A stretch of 64,000 bases of DNA from Eutreptiella sp. 'Long Island Sound 2002'. Lineage: Eukaryota; Euglenozoa; Euglenophyceae; Eutreptiales; Eutreptiaceae. This document shows, one piece after another, positions 1 through 12,203 of the stretch. The stretch is from NCBI GenBank assembly GCA_964036045.1, contig OZ038384.1, positions 29,617,771 through 29,681,770 on the forward strand. The letters are read 5' to 3'. Each line of letters opens with the position of its first letter. Positions within the stretch are counted from its first letter, which is position 1. A program made the position numbers and the translations under genes. A model generated the notes under the pieces. It made no database searches. It worked only from the letters and a program-made list of their open reading frames with translations, and was not told the DNA's origin.

Positions 1-334
1 CACCCCAATCCTGCCCGTGTGACGTGCCTGCATCATTCTTCGGGTATGCGATGTAGCATGGGGTGTGTGGTTCGTGTGTGTGGCCCTGTCCTGGAAGTCA
101 CATTTTTCTGGACCGTCAGTGCTTGGTACCAATAGGTATGGATGTGCTGAGTACAAGTAGGTACAGGTCTGCCTACCAGAGACACAGAGAAATAGGAACC
201 GGATATGAATGTGCTTGACACCAGGATGTATTAGTGCGGTTGGTATCATTGGGCGTTGGTGTTCTTGGTTCCCCTAAGTTTGGTGGTTTCCCTGTCCCTC
301 AGGCAGTCCTCTGCATACCATGCTCATGTTGTAG
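1..334 (+). other. Upstream intron of the NTE-like gene
   Basis: No coding similarity is visible here. The stretch ends in a TAG acceptor at 332-334, directly before the exon that starts GCC GAC ATC. It is read as the 3' part of an intron. Earlier exons, which in this family encode the membrane anchor and the cyclic-nucleotide-binding domains, would lie outside the window. Confidence 0.6.
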
Positions 335-688
335 GCCGACATCCTTTTGGTGGTGGGTCTCGCCAGCGCCGGACCAAACATTGGGCCAGTCGAAGCCGCC
401 ATCGAAGACCTTCTGTATCAATGCAGCGCCCGCAAAGAGTTTGTGATCCTGCACACTGAACAGCAGCGGAACGAGGACGGGCAGTGGAAGCGTGTGCCCA
501 CGCGGCAGTGGATGCTGCCCCGCTTCTGGACCAACGGCCATCACCATCTCCGTCTGTCTGACGTCATTCGGGAACTCCCCGGCGAAACAGCGACGGCCTC
601 TGGCCTAGACCCGGCCTCTCGGAGTATGCTCTGGCGCAGTGACTTCGGCCGCATTGCGCGGCGGATTGCGGGCACGTCCATTGGGCTG
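335..688 (+). CDS. NTE/PNPLA6-7-like phospholipase, exon A (linker before patatin domain)
   Basis: This exon encodes 118 residues and begins ADILLVVGLA. That matches the segment of animal neuropathy target esterase (NTE) between the last cyclic-nucleotide-binding domain and the patatin domain. Recognisable landmarks are EFVILHTEQQ, HHHLRL and SDFGRIARRIAGTSIGL, equivalent to the SDFSRLAR region of the animal protein. The acceptor is TAG at 332-334. The donor is GTGCGT at 689, in phase 0. The family are membrane-bound serine lysophospholipases/phospholipases acting on phosphatidylcholine at the endoplasmic reticulum. The family identity is firm; membership of a particular PNPLA subgroup is not settled. 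Confidence 0.88.
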
Positions 689-850
689 GTGCGTCCCTTC
701 TCTGCTTCGGTGGTCGGGTATTGCCACGCACAGTGACTGATCCCCCGGACCCATCCCCAGCCCAGTCCCTGTTTCCTGCACCCATTCCATCCCCCGTCCC
801 TTTTCCGTCCCCATCTCCATCCTCCTCTTCTGCCAACCCCTTGTGTCCAG
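689..850 (+). other. NTE-like gene, 162-bp intron
   Basis: The intron runs from GTGCGT to a pyrimidine-rich tract and ends CCAG. Removing it joins IGL to VLSGGGAKG in frame, which reproduces the start of the patatin domain. The C/T-rich stretch at about 740-840 serves as the polypyrimidine tract. Confidence 0.85.
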
Positions 851-1110
851 GTGCTCAGTGGTGGTGGGGCCAAGGGTGCGGCCCACATTGGGGTGATGCA
901 GCGCCTGAAAGAGATTGGAATGCCCATCGACATCATTGGCGGCACAAGTATGGGGGCTTTTCTTGGAGGTCTCTATGCCATGCATCTCGATATTGAGCCC
1001 GTGCTGCGGGACTACAAGACCTACTGCGAGCGCTTCAATAACAAATCAATGCAAATCCGTGATCTCACGTACCCTACAACATCCATGTTCTCTGGCGAGA
1101 GCTTCAACCG
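851..1110 (+). CDS. NTE-like phospholipase, exon B (oxyanion loop and catalytic Ser)
   Basis: The exon starts with VLSGGGAKGAAHIGV, the glycine-rich oxyanion-hole loop of patatin-like phospholipases. GGTSMGAF follows, with the nucleophile Ser codon at 947-949 (GXSXG elbow). The later DLTYPTTSMFSGESFNR closely matches animal NTE. The exon ends in phase 2 (AAC CG) at donor GTACTC (1111). Nothing essential is missing, so this part of the enzyme appears intact. Confidence 0.92.
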
Positions 1111-2184
1111 GTACTCTGACCCATCCCCATGTGCTTTATCCCCTGCCCCGTCTGCGGAAACGGGTGACACAGGTCCGTGCCACAGAGGGGCACGCAACCC
1201 CCCTTTGCACCTGATGCCAGTGCGAAGACCTGGACGGTCGGCGCCCCACAAACCGGTCGCCAGGCCACGCCCATTGCGCATCGGCGTGTCCGTGCACCGC
1301 CCGCTCGTGCGTGAGGGGCAAGAGAACGTGACTCCTACACGGCAGCCCCCCATTTGTGCACCATCAATATTCGTGCCCCGTTGCAGACATATTCCACCGA
1401 AACCGCAAATCCTTAGGCTGCATCCTCAACCTCCGTCGGTTCCAAGTACCCAGGTTTAGCTTTGGCAGTTCGTGCCACTTTGCTGGTTTGGAGATCCGAG
1501 ATGCCTTTTACTGGTGAGTAGTGGCGGTACTGTATGCATACCTCCCACATGACAGCCCCGTCATCACAAGCCTCCTGCTTCTCACCTCCCTCTGTTCACC
1601 TGTTGCTAACAACTCGTCTTGGATGTACCGTCCAACACCATTTCTTTGCGCCTTCCATGATGCACGCCTATTGTGGATCATGAAAATAGGCCCCTCCTCC
1701 TATTGTGGGGGCATATCAAACCACTCCATGGAGACATTTTCGATGGCCTCCAGCACGGTCTAGAGGTCATACGGCTCTTACCCCGAAGTGTGTTCCATAC
1801 ATTGCAGCTTCCGTTGCGCCGTAAACCCCCGTGGACGGCATGCCTACTGGTGGAACAGACCCTCAACAGGCGCCCACGAAGATGCACAACAGGGCTTACA
1901 CCAAGCCTGGCCATGTCTAACAGCCCCATCTGGGTCCACCAGACGCGAAAGCAATGGGGAAACCCCTGGTGACTTAGGCGAGAATCATCCCAGGCCTTTT
2001 TCAGTCAAATGGGGCACTGCGTTGACGCGACTCAGTGAAGATGGTGAATTCATGCCGGGAAGGATGTTGCAGATTGAGATGCGGATTTATTTGCTGCAGA
2101 TGGAGGCAAGAGGGGACACCCACTGCTAGCTTGCGCGGCAGGACGAAGCTGGCTCTTTGTGGTCATGTGCTCTGCCTCTGTCAG
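1111..2184 (+). other. NTE-like gene, 1,074-bp intron
   Basis: The intron begins GTACTC and ends CTGTCAG. Splicing restores FNR-TIREFFMD, colinear with animal NTE. The interior has only short open frames in several phases and no recognisable gene. Confidence 0.85.
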
Positions 2185-2423
2185 GACAATTCGTGAATTT
2201 TTCATGGATGTCTGCATTGAAGACCTCTGGATACCATATTTCTGTGTGACCACCAACATCACTACAGATATGCCTATGGCCCACCTGCAGGGCACCGCAT
2301 GGCGGTACATCCGCGCCTCCATGTCTTTGACCACATTCCTGCCGCCATTGTGCGACGGCCCTAACTTGCTTGTGGACGGTGGCTACGCCAACAATTTGCC
2401 TGCAGATGTCATCAAGTCTTTAG
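2185..2423 (+). CDS. NTE-like phospholipase, exon C (catalytic Asp)
   Basis: The exon encodes IEDLWIPYF, WRYIRASMSL, FLPPLCDG and LLVDGGYANNLPADVIKSLG. All are hallmark NTE segments. The second catalytic residue, the Asp of the DGG motif, is codon 2375-2377. The exon must end after the first G of a Gly codon (2423), because the downstream exon supplies the rest. The donor is GTTTGG at 2424. Reading on instead gives a short unrelated tail ending in a stop near 2480, which is how an unspliced or truncated product would look. Confidence 0.9.
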
Positions 2424-2488
2424 GTTTGGCGCATGCTTTGGTGCTTAGCACAGCCCCGTCTTTGCATAGACACTCCCCATGAACGTGT

Positions 2489-3015
2489 ATGTGTGTGTGT
2501 GTGTGTGTTTCCGCCGTGTTTTGTCACGCATTGTGTGTGTTTCCACCATCTGCAAGCCACGGCTGCCTAATACTCCTTGGCTTCAGCCGCTCGCGGCCCT
2601 GCACACTTTCCAAGTTACCGTTGTGCTTGGGGTACTCAGCTTCTGCAATGTGATTGAAAAGCCCTTTGCAGGGTCATGTATGAGTGATCTCTCCACCCAA
2701 TGCGATTGTTTGCAAAACGACAACTCCTTGGGGTTCTTGGCCAGGCAAGATCCACTTTGCAGCCATCCCAATGCAGGCATCTTATGCCAGCACTTCCTGT
2801 TAGCCACAACCATTGTTCTAGAGTCAACGCCAACCCAAAGCTGGTGAAAGCTCCCACAGTCCAACAATAGAAATATAAACAGGGGACATGTGTGGGGCTT
2901 TGTTTCTACTGCAACTCCTTCTGCGTGGCCAAATGGTGTCGTCCTGCTTCTCCCTCCCTCCCTCCCTCTCTCTCTCTCTCTCTCTGTGCGTGTGTGTGTG
3001 TGTGTGTTCATGTGT
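2489..3015. repeat. Microsatellites (TG)n and (CT)n-(GT)n
   Basis: A TG run lies at about 2489-2509. A composite CCCT/CT/TGTG run lies at about 2944-3010. The sequence between them has no recognisable coding content. Confidence 0.85.
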
Positions 3016-3020
3016 GTAGT

Positions 3021-4355
3021 ATCTGTTGCAGGATGCCAATTACCGCTACAAAACAAACAAACAAAGATGGAACCGTAGCTGAGGGAAGTGTTGCATACCA
3101 GGCAGCTGTACCACCATATGCACACTGTGAACACGGGTGCATAGACATTAATATCGCGTTCACAGCAGGTTGTGGACAACGATTGACTCAAAATGAGAAC
3201 ACCTGATTTCTGAGTGGTCTTGTACTCTCATCAGTACACACATGTGCATGCAAAGCTGACAAACAGAGCAACAAAGCGGTTCTTTGATTGTAGTTTGCTT
3301 CGTCAGGCCACGCACAACAAAAGTTGCCCAACTATGCGCATTTCTGCCACAGTTGGAGCGCGGAGGTATGAAATGTTGCGAAGCTGTCCAACCACCCCCA
3401 TGTACTGCGTGGTTTTGAGAGGTTCATGATCAGACGTGACATGCGCATGGTCCAAGGCAGCACCCACTGTTATGGAGTACCCTGTGCTACAGAGCAGGGC
3501 TCCCATGATAGGAACCATTATTCCCATTGGCGCCAAGGGGAGGAGAAGGGGGAGGCCATGCCGGCCGGCTTCTCTAGAGGTATCTAACCCACAACTTAAT
3601 CAACCCCCCCCCCTCAATGTAACCCCCCCTAGGGCTGGGTAGATGTTGGGAGTCTAATGTACCCTGGGGGTACATTAAGTTTGGGGGGGGTTTTACTGGG
3701 GGGGGGGAAGCGGGATCCTTGTGGGTGGAGGGGGGGGGAGGGAGACGGGGAGGCAGAAGGGGCGGCAGCGTGAGCTGTCTTCTCCAGGGGTCGTTCGGCC
3801 GGTTCCCAGGGCCCATGTGGCTGGTACTAGGGGGTAGCGGGATCCATGGGGCTGGAGCTTAGCAATGGGGTGCACATACAACTGACACTATTAGTACACC
3901 GCCCAGAGGGTGGCGCTTGGGCCCTGTCCTACCATGGGGGGCTTCGCACCTGGCACCCAGCCCCTGGGTAGGGCTAGGGAGTACCGAGGGTGTGTTGTAT
4001 CGTGTTGTGGTTTGATGTGGTGTGCCGAAGGCCCTGTTACCAAAAAGCCATGGCCGCTATGGTCTTGCACGTAGTAAAATGCAAGCCGGGAGGGCTGTGT
4101 GTCTAAACACACTGTGTGTGCTGTATTGTGCACCTGTGGCAGGGGGCCATCCCTCTCGGTGGTGCTGGCTGGTTGTTGTCCACGGCTGCCCGAAGACACC
4201 CTGCCCATTTGCTTGATTTTTCTACCGGAGCTCCCACTTTTTTTCGCCACGGGCCTTGGACGGGTTCCAGGCCGGCTTGTGGGCGGTTGAGAATCTGCAG
4301 TTCTTTGCCACACCGCGATGGGGAGTGGGCAACGGCGATCCTTCTAGACACATGT
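3021..4355. other. Intronic stretch without recognisable gene; homopolymer-rich
   Basis: Clusters of C and G runs sit at about 3605-3745, including runs of 8 or more G. Short frames here are unrelated to known proteins, and nothing supports a gene. Confidence 0.6.
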
Positions 4356-6364
4356 GTGGAGGTGTACTAAAGGAGTCCCGTTGCCCCGTGCTCCTCATCA
4401 TTGTGGCGAGGTACTCACGGCATCCCTTTTCTTACTACTCCCTGGCAGTGTGGCCTCGCGCTAAAGGAGTCCCACTCTCCATTCCTCGCCATCACGGTGA
4501 TGTTGTCCTGAAAGAGTCCCGCTTCCCATCAATTCATAGCATTGTGGCAGTGTCTTGGTGAAATCCCACCGTTCATAGGTCCCAAGCGGTATGGCGGTGT
4601 ATAGAAGAAGTGCCAATGCCAACTGCCCCGCATAAGTTATGCAGAATGTTGTAGGAGTCCCCGCTCCCGCTGTTCACGAGCTCCATGGCACTATATTGAA
4701 GGAATCCCGTTGCAAACTGCTCCTCGGTAACGTGGTGGTGTACTAAAGTAGTGCTAATGCGCATCGTAGCCCGACACTTTGGCAATATGCCGAAGGATTT
4801 TTTCCGCCTAGTGCTTCCCAATGTTGTGGCGGTCTGCCAAAGGATTCCCACTGCCCGGTGTGCACCCGCAATGTGGCGGTGTACTGAACGGGTCCCACTA
4901 CCCGCTACCCCCATCATTGTGCTCTGTCCTGGAAGAGTCCCACCTCGCACTACTGCTCAGCAACGTGGCACTGTAATGAAGGTGCTCCGTGGCTTTTGGC
5001 ATGTGTACCGAAGGCATCTCACCGTCCATTGCTCGCCAGTAGTGCGGCGGTATACTAAAGGAGTCCGATTGCTCAATGCTCCCTAGCAGTGTGGCAGTGT
5101 ACACCAAAAGTTCCCACTCGCCGCTGCTCCCAATCAATGATGCGGTGTATCGTACGAGTCCTACTGCCCATTGCTCCGCGGTAGTCTAGCAGTGTACTGA
5201 AGGAGTGTCATTGCGCACCGCACCTCACGGTGTGGCACCATGCTTCGGGTGTTTCACTACCCAGTGCGCAACAGCATAGTGCCCGTGTACTGAAGAAATC
5301 CGGATGCTCCCTCGCCCCAAGCAGTGTGGCGGTGTACTCCACGAGGTCCACTACCTACTCCCCCCGAGCAATGCGGCAGTGTAAAGAAGAGGTCCCACTC
5401 CTCACTACTCCGCAGCAACCATCCCCTGTTAAGCATGAGTCTCACTTCCCCGTGCTCCCTAGCAAAGTGGCATTGTACTACATGATTCTCATTGCGTCTT
5501 GGTCCTCAGCAATGTGGCATTGTCATGAAGGGGTCACACTTCCCAATGTTGCCCAACAGTTTGGCTCTATGATGAAGGATTTTTACGGCTTAGTGCTCCC
5601 CGACATTGTGGCGGTGTATTGAAGGAGTCCCACAGCCCGTTGCTCCCCATCTGTTGGCGTTGTAGCGACGGAGTATCACTGCCCATTGCTCCCCAGCGTT
5701 CGCGCAGTGTACTGGGAAGTGGGACTCCCAAAGGACAATGCAAAAGTACCTTAGACAAGTGGGCGATGGGACTCCTTTGATGCATTTCCAGACTATTCAG
5801 GAGCAGTGGGACTCCTTCAGCATAGTGCTACAGTGTTGGGAGGCAATGGGGAGTTGGACTCCTGTGCCGCATCACCAAAATGGTGGGGAGTAGTGGGTAA
5901 TGTAGTTCCCTTGGTACAACGCCACAAAGATGTGGAGCAGTGGGCCTTTGCAAACCCGTGGTACACCACCACAAATTTGGGGAGCAGTGGGCAATGGGAG
6001 TGCTTCGGCACAGTGCCACACGGCTAGGCGGCATTAGGAAGTGGGACTCCTTCACTACACCACCACACTGCTGAGGACTAGTGCACACTACGAATCCTAT
6101 AGTACAAGTGCCACAGTGCCCGGGAGCAGTGGGAAGTGACTATTGTTATACACCACGTGTCTTCCAAGTTGTGGCCCTGTACCAAATGTGTCCCACTCCC
6201 TGTTGCTGCAAAGCAGTGTGGCTGTGTATTGAAGAAATCCGACGGCCCATTGCTCTTCCATAGTGTGGCGGTGTACTAAGGGAGATGCACTACCCACAGC
6301 TCCCCAGCAATGTGGCAGTGCAAGGAAAAGGTCACAATGCCCACTGCTCGCGGAGCAGTGGGCA
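4356..6364. repeat. Orientation-switching minisatellite array 1 (about 47-48-bp units)
   Basis: Degenerate units carry the core GTGTACTRAAGGAGTCCCAC, followed by CCATTGCTCCCCAGCARTGTGGC-like sequence. Successive cores near 5055, 5103, 5150 and 5198 are 47-48 bp apart. Units read in + orientation from about 4360 to 5700. From about 5705 to 6150 they appear as the reverse complement (GTGGGACTCCTT), and from about 6160 to 6340 they are in + orientation again. Short reading frames across it simply translate the repeat. Confidence 0.85.
6338..6364. repeat. Perfect 12-bp-arm hairpin at the end of array 1
   Basis: TGCCCACTGCTC is followed by GCG and its exact reverse complement. The arm is itself part of the array unit, so this is a junction where the array turns back on itself. 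Confidence 0.9.
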
Positions 6365-6399
6365 GAGGGACCCTTTAAGGGCAGTCCCACACTGGTGGA

Positions 6400-8460
6400 A
6401 TCCTTAGATTGAAAAGACTTTGGTTTAAAAAGGCGTCGGACACGTTTAGCACCCATGCACGGCACGGACTACTCAAAAGCAAATCATGTTTCTAAGCGTT
6501 GCCCTGCATGTCTCGTCCCAAATCTACCAGTCATTGGACAGCGGTGTTGGGAACATCCCGTCCGAAAACACGTACTATGTGTCTGAATCCCATGGGATTA
6601 AGGAAGTCAGGCCGCCAAAATTGGTTGGAGAAACACCTCCGATTCCCACAGCGTCACTTGCGATGATTGGTCGCAATCAACCTGACCACATTTTAGGAGC
6701 GCTTCCCAAAGGGTGCGCATAATTGCTTGGAAGCTACTTCTCCTATCCCATGGTGATCCCATGGTTTCTCACAAAAAAGTCACAATCCCACCAATTGTAC
6801 CAACCCCCCCACGTGTGTCCGTAGTGCTGGTTGTATGACAAAATGGTGTGTTGCATACCTGCTTTGTGGATGCTTGCTATTGAGCCATTGTGCTGCAGCC
6901 CCTCTACCTTCTTTTCTCTAATTACATTTTCCAAAGTGAGGAAAGTGGTCTCTTCGGGTGTGACTAGCATGCCCCTTTTTCTGCAATCAAATGTCACCTC
7001 TGCCACGCAGGATGTTTTCATTGTTCCGCCCAACTAAATTCTAACTTACACACCAGGATGACCCCCACCCCAAAATCTTTAATGGGGAGGCAAAATGTTT
7101 CTCTCCTTTTTTTCCGTTCTTTTTTTTTGTGCCAAACCGCAACCCCCCCCCCCAATCAAAAAAGCAGTCCACGGAGCCCCGGCAGCGCAGCCAGCCTCTT
7201 GGGACACCTATAGGGAAGAATGACACACATACTAGTGTGGTTAGCTAGGGGCATGACAACTGCTTTTTGGTGCAAAATGGATGGAATTGCATTCTATTCA
7301 TGCCAATTGGGAATGCTTTGTTATGTTCCATGTTGTTGTTGGTGCTCGTTGTACAAGGTTAGGGGACACAAGCCATGTGGGACCATGCAATTTTAAATGT
7401 CGTGCCCCAGAAACCTGTACTGTTCTTTCTTTTGCCTCTTTTTGTAGCCGGTTTTGCGTTCCAACGTGCCACAAGTTTGAATTGTCACATACCACCAACT
7501 ACTTCTTTCTCACGCACACCAGGCCTGTCACGGGGCTTCATCGCAACACACACCCCCAAGAGGTGCAATACGAGCATAGGGACCCCGGACTAGCGGAGCC
7601 GCCGGAGTGGTAGGGCACCGGTGCGGTCGTTCGTGGAGCATGTTCCATTCTGAGACCCCCCCCCCAAACGCTCATCTACGTCATCGTGCCATCGTGTGCA
7701 GGGCACGTACGTAGCACGTGAGTAAGCCATGGCCCATGGACACAGCTACTTCATTAGCTGCCCATAGGTAGTTAGCACTTTGGTTCGGCGCCTCTCTCAG
7801 GGGGACAATGGCGGAACATATTTTTAAGAATTTGTCGCAAATATTGCCTTTTCATCCTTTGTCATGGGCATCCTCCCCAAGAGAATTGGAGTTTGGCGAC
7901 GAGCTGTCCGACCCACTCTGCTCCGCCTCGTTGTCATAGTGGGTGGTCTCCGAGCTGCAACTCTGGGACATGTCCCTCGGTCCCCGTGGAAACAGCGACA
8001 TTGCGAAACCCCTCTCACGGGTGTTTCCTGCACAACCACCCATTCTAACACCCCCTCCTTCACCTGCATCCCCATGGTGCGCGCCATCACCGCATCTAAT
8101 TTCACCACCATCTCACAGTACCGCACCACCAAAGCTCGTACCCGCAGATGCTTAATCCCCCCCCCCCTTGCAAAGGCCACCACCTCAACCACCCCCTGAA
8201 CAAGGCAGTGGTTGGGCTAGTTTGTGGAGTCTCTGGATGGGTACCTCGACATAGGGTGGGCGCATTATTAGTGTGAAAAGGTATGTTGAAGGAATATGTT
8301 TCTTGAGAGCTTGCTTGCTTGCTTGTCACACAGAATTTATCAACCTATCAAGAGGACTTTAACTAGTCATGGAGGCTATGAAAAGTCCTACTTTGCACCC
8401 TCTATCTCCTGCACTTGAAATATCGCTTGTCGCTGGCTCCTTTGCATTGACTTCACACTC
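6400..8460. other. Intronic stretch without recognisable gene
   Basis: Only short unrelated frames are seen. One sub-segment (about 7800-8200) resembles 15,080-15,300. Both contain GGGGGACAATGGCG, a TTGCCTTTTC stretch and a later CCACC-rich stretch. The two are probably copies of one old interspersed repeat. Confidence 0.5.
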
Positions 8461-8740
8461 CATTCATTATGGAAAAGCAACACTTGTATTTGGAAGCAAC
8501 ACTTCGGCACAACAAATTGCATCTTGAATTTGCAGCCCTCATCCTCACCCTAAAGTACCTCTTTCACACCATTGCCATGGCCGTAGCATGCAATTGTTGC
8601 TCCGAATATGGCTCCTTAGGGGCACATTTGCGTCTCTTTTTTTTTGTTCCATTCATTGTGGTGAATCAACGGCTGCATTTGGAAGCAGCAATTTTCGCAC
8701 AACAAGTTTCACGCCCTGAATTTGTAGCTTGAACGGTAGC
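8461..8740 (+). repeat. Direct repeat pair, about 188-bp period
   Basis: The block around 8465-8545 (TTTGGAAGCAACACTTCGGC, then CACAACAA and GAATTTG) recurs in diverged form at about 8652-8730 (TTTGGAAGCAGCAATTTTCG). The offset is about 187-190 bp. No coding function is visible. Confidence 0.7.
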
Positions 8741-8784
8741 TTGAAATGCCTTTTTTTACTAGTAAAATTGCCCCGGCGTGGAGT

Positions 8785-9850
8785 CACGGCTTGAGATATG
8801 CAGGGGTCCAAGGTTCCCAGGATCCGGGAACAGTAGGCGACTAAATGCTGTTTGGGTGCGGGTGAGAGGGTTTTTTACTAAAGGATCAAAGAGAGGAAAG
8901 TTTGTGACATAGGTTAAGGGATACAGATGGAGGGAAAACAGGGGAAAACGGCGGGAAAACAGGGGGAAACGGGGAAAAACGGGGGGAAACGGGGGCAAAA
9001 CGGGGTGGAAATGGGGGAGAGTGGGAACTGTGATGAATGGGTCAAGGTGCTCAGGTCTCTTGCACTGTCACCATTTTTTATATGCATACCCTTGCTTATG
9101 TTGCTCCTATCTCCACACAGATGTGTCCAATTTTCATCCTCATGAAGGTATATTGTATGTGCGCATACAACATTTGGTGTCACAAAAATGGGCTTTGTCG
9201 TCGGACATCTCCAAGGCCCTTAACACATCTTGGATGCATCAGCTTCCTCTTCTTCCATGGACCTCCGAAAAACAACAAAAAGAAAAAAAAGCAGAAAACC
9301 ACAAAACCCCCAAAAAAAAACAGCAGCAGCGAGGCCGGGCCAGGACAAGGGAAGGGACAGGGCAATCCCGGGGCCCGCCTAAAAGATTTCCTCGGGGCAA
9401 ACCGGAGACCGGTCAACATACAACAAAACAACACAAAGCTACCGGCGGGGCCGTACATTTGTTGGCATGTACGGTAGCATCAATGGGTGACGGGCATATT
9501 GATGATTTTCTTTTTGCTATGTGTGTCACCCTTTGGGGCTGGGATGCCTAACCCGGGAGAGCGCCTTGGCTTCAATTTGATTTGCAAAAAATGCTCCCCA
9601 CAGAATTATAAACAGGGGAGGGGGCAAAAGTCGGGTCGGTGGGTCTTGTCCAAAATACCCCCCCCTCAAATTTCCCTAGTTTTCCCCCGTTTTTCCCCAG
9701 TTTTCCCCCCGTTTTTCCTCCGTTTTCCCGTTTTCCCCCGTTTTTCCCCGTTTTCCCCCGTTTTTCCCCGTTTTTCCCAGTTTTTCCCTGCTACCGGGAA
9801 CCAAACGCCGATTGGGTACGGGAACCTTAAACCCCTAGATATGGCACCAA
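8785..9850. repeat. Foldback repeat with GGGGAAAA-type inner arms
   Basis: The left arm (about 8785-9010) contains GAGATATGCAGGGGTCCAAG and then runs of GGGAAAAC/GGGGAAAAAC units. The right arm (about 9660-9850) is the diverged reverse complement: CCCCCGTTTTTCCCC units, then GGAACC...CCCCTAGATATGG. About 650 bp of ordinary sequence separates the arms. The inner arm units are G4A4-like minisatellites. Confidence 0.75.
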
Positions 9851-9859
9851 ACTTGGTTG

Positions 9860-10570
9860 CTCGCATTCCTAATATGCCCTATTTGATGTGCAAACACAGC
9901 AGTGCCATTTGCGGGCACTACCTTGGGATAGCAGTTTGCATCCTAACTTCCTTGGACGACGAAATGGCCAAAAGCTGCCTAAAAATGGGCCGTTTTTGAC
10001 CAAGGTTTGGGCTATCGTGGACCACCAATGGATCAATTTTGAGAACCAAGGTGCGAAAAGTTGCCGTTTGATATGTCCATCAATATGCAAACTAACGTTT
10101 CAATGTTGAAACGGTATGCCGCACACATTATTCACTCGGGCTTGTTGTTGCCTGCTCGTTGTTGGCTTGTTGTTGCACACAAACTATTATGTTTTGAAGA
10201 GGATGTTCATTAGACACGGAGGCCATGTAAACTCCTCTTGACCCCCCTGCTCCTCCTCACCTTCGAATGAAGGCTTTTTGCACTTTGGACGGGCCAAAAG
10301 GATTCCAAAAGGGCTCATTTCACCCGTTTACGTATCACCAATAGTTCAAGATCAATCTTGGAAAGACGTGTTTTTTGCCCATTTTTGCCATCTTTTAGGT
10401 TTTTTTTGCCCATTTTAAAGGCATTTTGGGATTTTCAGTGGGCAACCACAAGCCACCACGGGCTCAAAGGGGGGCTAGAACCTTTTTTTTTGGCATACCA
10501 CATGCCTTAGGAGCCTGTCTCCAAAAAGTTATCTTTTTGCCCCCGGTGGACCCCGCTGCCCAATTTTGGC
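9860..10570. other. Intronic stretch without recognisable gene
   Basis: No coding similarity, RNA gene or strong repeat is visible apart from short T and G runs. Confidence 0.5.
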
Positions 10571-10575
10571 GCCCA

Positions 10576-11190
10576 CATGTTTGAGCTTGAGCGTGCACGT
10601 TGCTGCAACATGTTTGGCAACGGTACGGGGGTCTTGGGGTCCGTTTGAGCAATTTGGAGGGGTGGAAGCACAAAGGGGGGGCGGGGGTTGCGGGTGGTGT
10701 ACGCACTCTTTGAATGGCATTTTTAGCCATACAACCCGGCATATGCTTTGTTCTTGGATTGGGGCGGTTGGCATCCAAAGTCAGGCGGGAAACGGGTGTT
10801 TCTTGGTAAACAAATGACGCCCATAGCACAGGGCTAGGGCTTGCAATTTGGCTCAACAATGTGCATCATGTGCATCCCACTAATGCCCAAATGATTGTAA
10901 ACAAAAAAGAAAATGGTACTACTTGGAAAGGCCAGTTGGCATTGTTGCCCCTGTCATGAATTGTCAACCCAGAAGGGTGGAACCACACAAAGTGGGGGGG
11001 TGATGATGGTGTACGCACATTTGGAAGGCCATTTTGAGCCACACGGCCCATCTACGGTATGTTCTTGGTTTGGAAGCTGTCAACATCCAAAGTGAGGCTC
11101 AAAATGGTTGTTCCTTGGCAAAAATTGTCCATCGCCATGTGCCGCGGCTTGCAAATTGGTTCAATAGTGCCTCATTTGTTTCTTGCCGAT
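10576..11190 (+). repeat. Direct repeat pair, about 313-bp offset
   Basis: TGGTGTACGCAC, an ATGTTCTTGG/TTTGTTCTTGG stretch and CATCCAAAGT recur in the same order near 10,694-10,780 and 11,008-11,090. The copies are clearly related but diverged. A possible weaker third copy continues to about 11,500. Confidence 0.65.
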
Positions 11191-11628
11191 GCCCCATTGG
11201 TAGTCAAAAAACAATGGTTGCATGTGGAAACACCAACTCCGCATGGCAACCTGCGTCCTAAATTTTCATGGCAAAATCGCCCTATCTGGGCTAAGAATGG
11301 CCATTGTTAACGTCTTTCTTTGGCAATGGAGACCCATTACTTGCTTTGTTTTGGAACCCAAGTTCACAAGCTGACAAAACATTGGATGGGAAGTCCCTGT
11401 ATGGGACAACAATCAATCCATTTTGTAACGGCATGTTTGAGAAACAAAATTTCTGTGGGCTTGCCTACTTGTTGTTGGTCCTGCTAGCTCAATTCCAACC
11501 CCATCAGAAGGACCCTAACTACACATGAAGCCCACGCAAAGACCTGTGCTCTCTTCTCGTTTGCCTATTTGGCTCTTTAATGGGTCATGGCCCGGGCACC
11601 ATGAAAGCCCCAAAATGGCCGTTGACCT

Positions 11629-12090
11629 ATGTATGTCCTGTGGGACTGCCCGCGGTTGCACGGGGCGTGCGAGAGCTGGTACCCGTGGCTGCTAGCCGCG
11701 GCGGCGGCCCTACCCCACTTAGGCCTGCCCAAACATAGGCCGGCGTGCCTCCGACCGTTGGGGCTCTTGCCATCCCGCCTCTCGCAGGGCCGTGACAACG
11801 TTCCGGTGGATATGTTTCTTGACCACCTCTATGGTATGTACTTTGCGGTGTTGGCGGAGCGTATGCTCGCCTGCAACGACGGGTACGTTGAACCGGGGGG
11901 AAGGCTTCCCGCAGACACTGCAGCCGGGGAATGCGGCCGCTATCCGTGGGCTGACTCGTTTGGTCCGCTACCACGGCTGTCCCCGGCGCTTGCGTTGCGC
12001 GTGCGGCCGGGCATGCCCCCTAGATGGCCCGGGTTGGACGCGGCTATTGCCCACAAACTAGTCCGGTGGGCGGGGGGCCTCGATTGGTAA
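11629..12090 (+). pseudogene. Possible LINE reverse-transcriptase C-terminal fragment
   Basis: An open frame of about 153 codons begins YVLWDCPRLHGACESW. This resembles the cysteine/tryptophan segment that follows reverse-transcriptase domains in many non-LTR retrotransposons (H/Y-VLWECP). The frame upstream is closed, with a TGA just before it, and no catalytic FADD-type motif is present. The surrounding 11.6-13.6 kb is markedly GC-richer than the rest of the intron, which suggests inserted DNA. The assignment rests on a short motif and is tentative. Confidence 0.35.
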
Positions 12091-12203
12091 GCGGGTCCGG
12101 GATGTGTGTCCTGGGCCGAGCTGGCCCTGGACTAGGCCCTAGAATGTGATGCCTTCATAGGCTGGGCACTCCCCACAGCTCCGCACCACAAGCTGCGAGG
12201 GAC

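Noticed and set aside
8936-9790. Interstitial telomere repeats
   Set aside because: The G4A4-like units are irregular in length and composition and occur as an inverted pair inside an intron. The telomere repeat of this organism is unknown.
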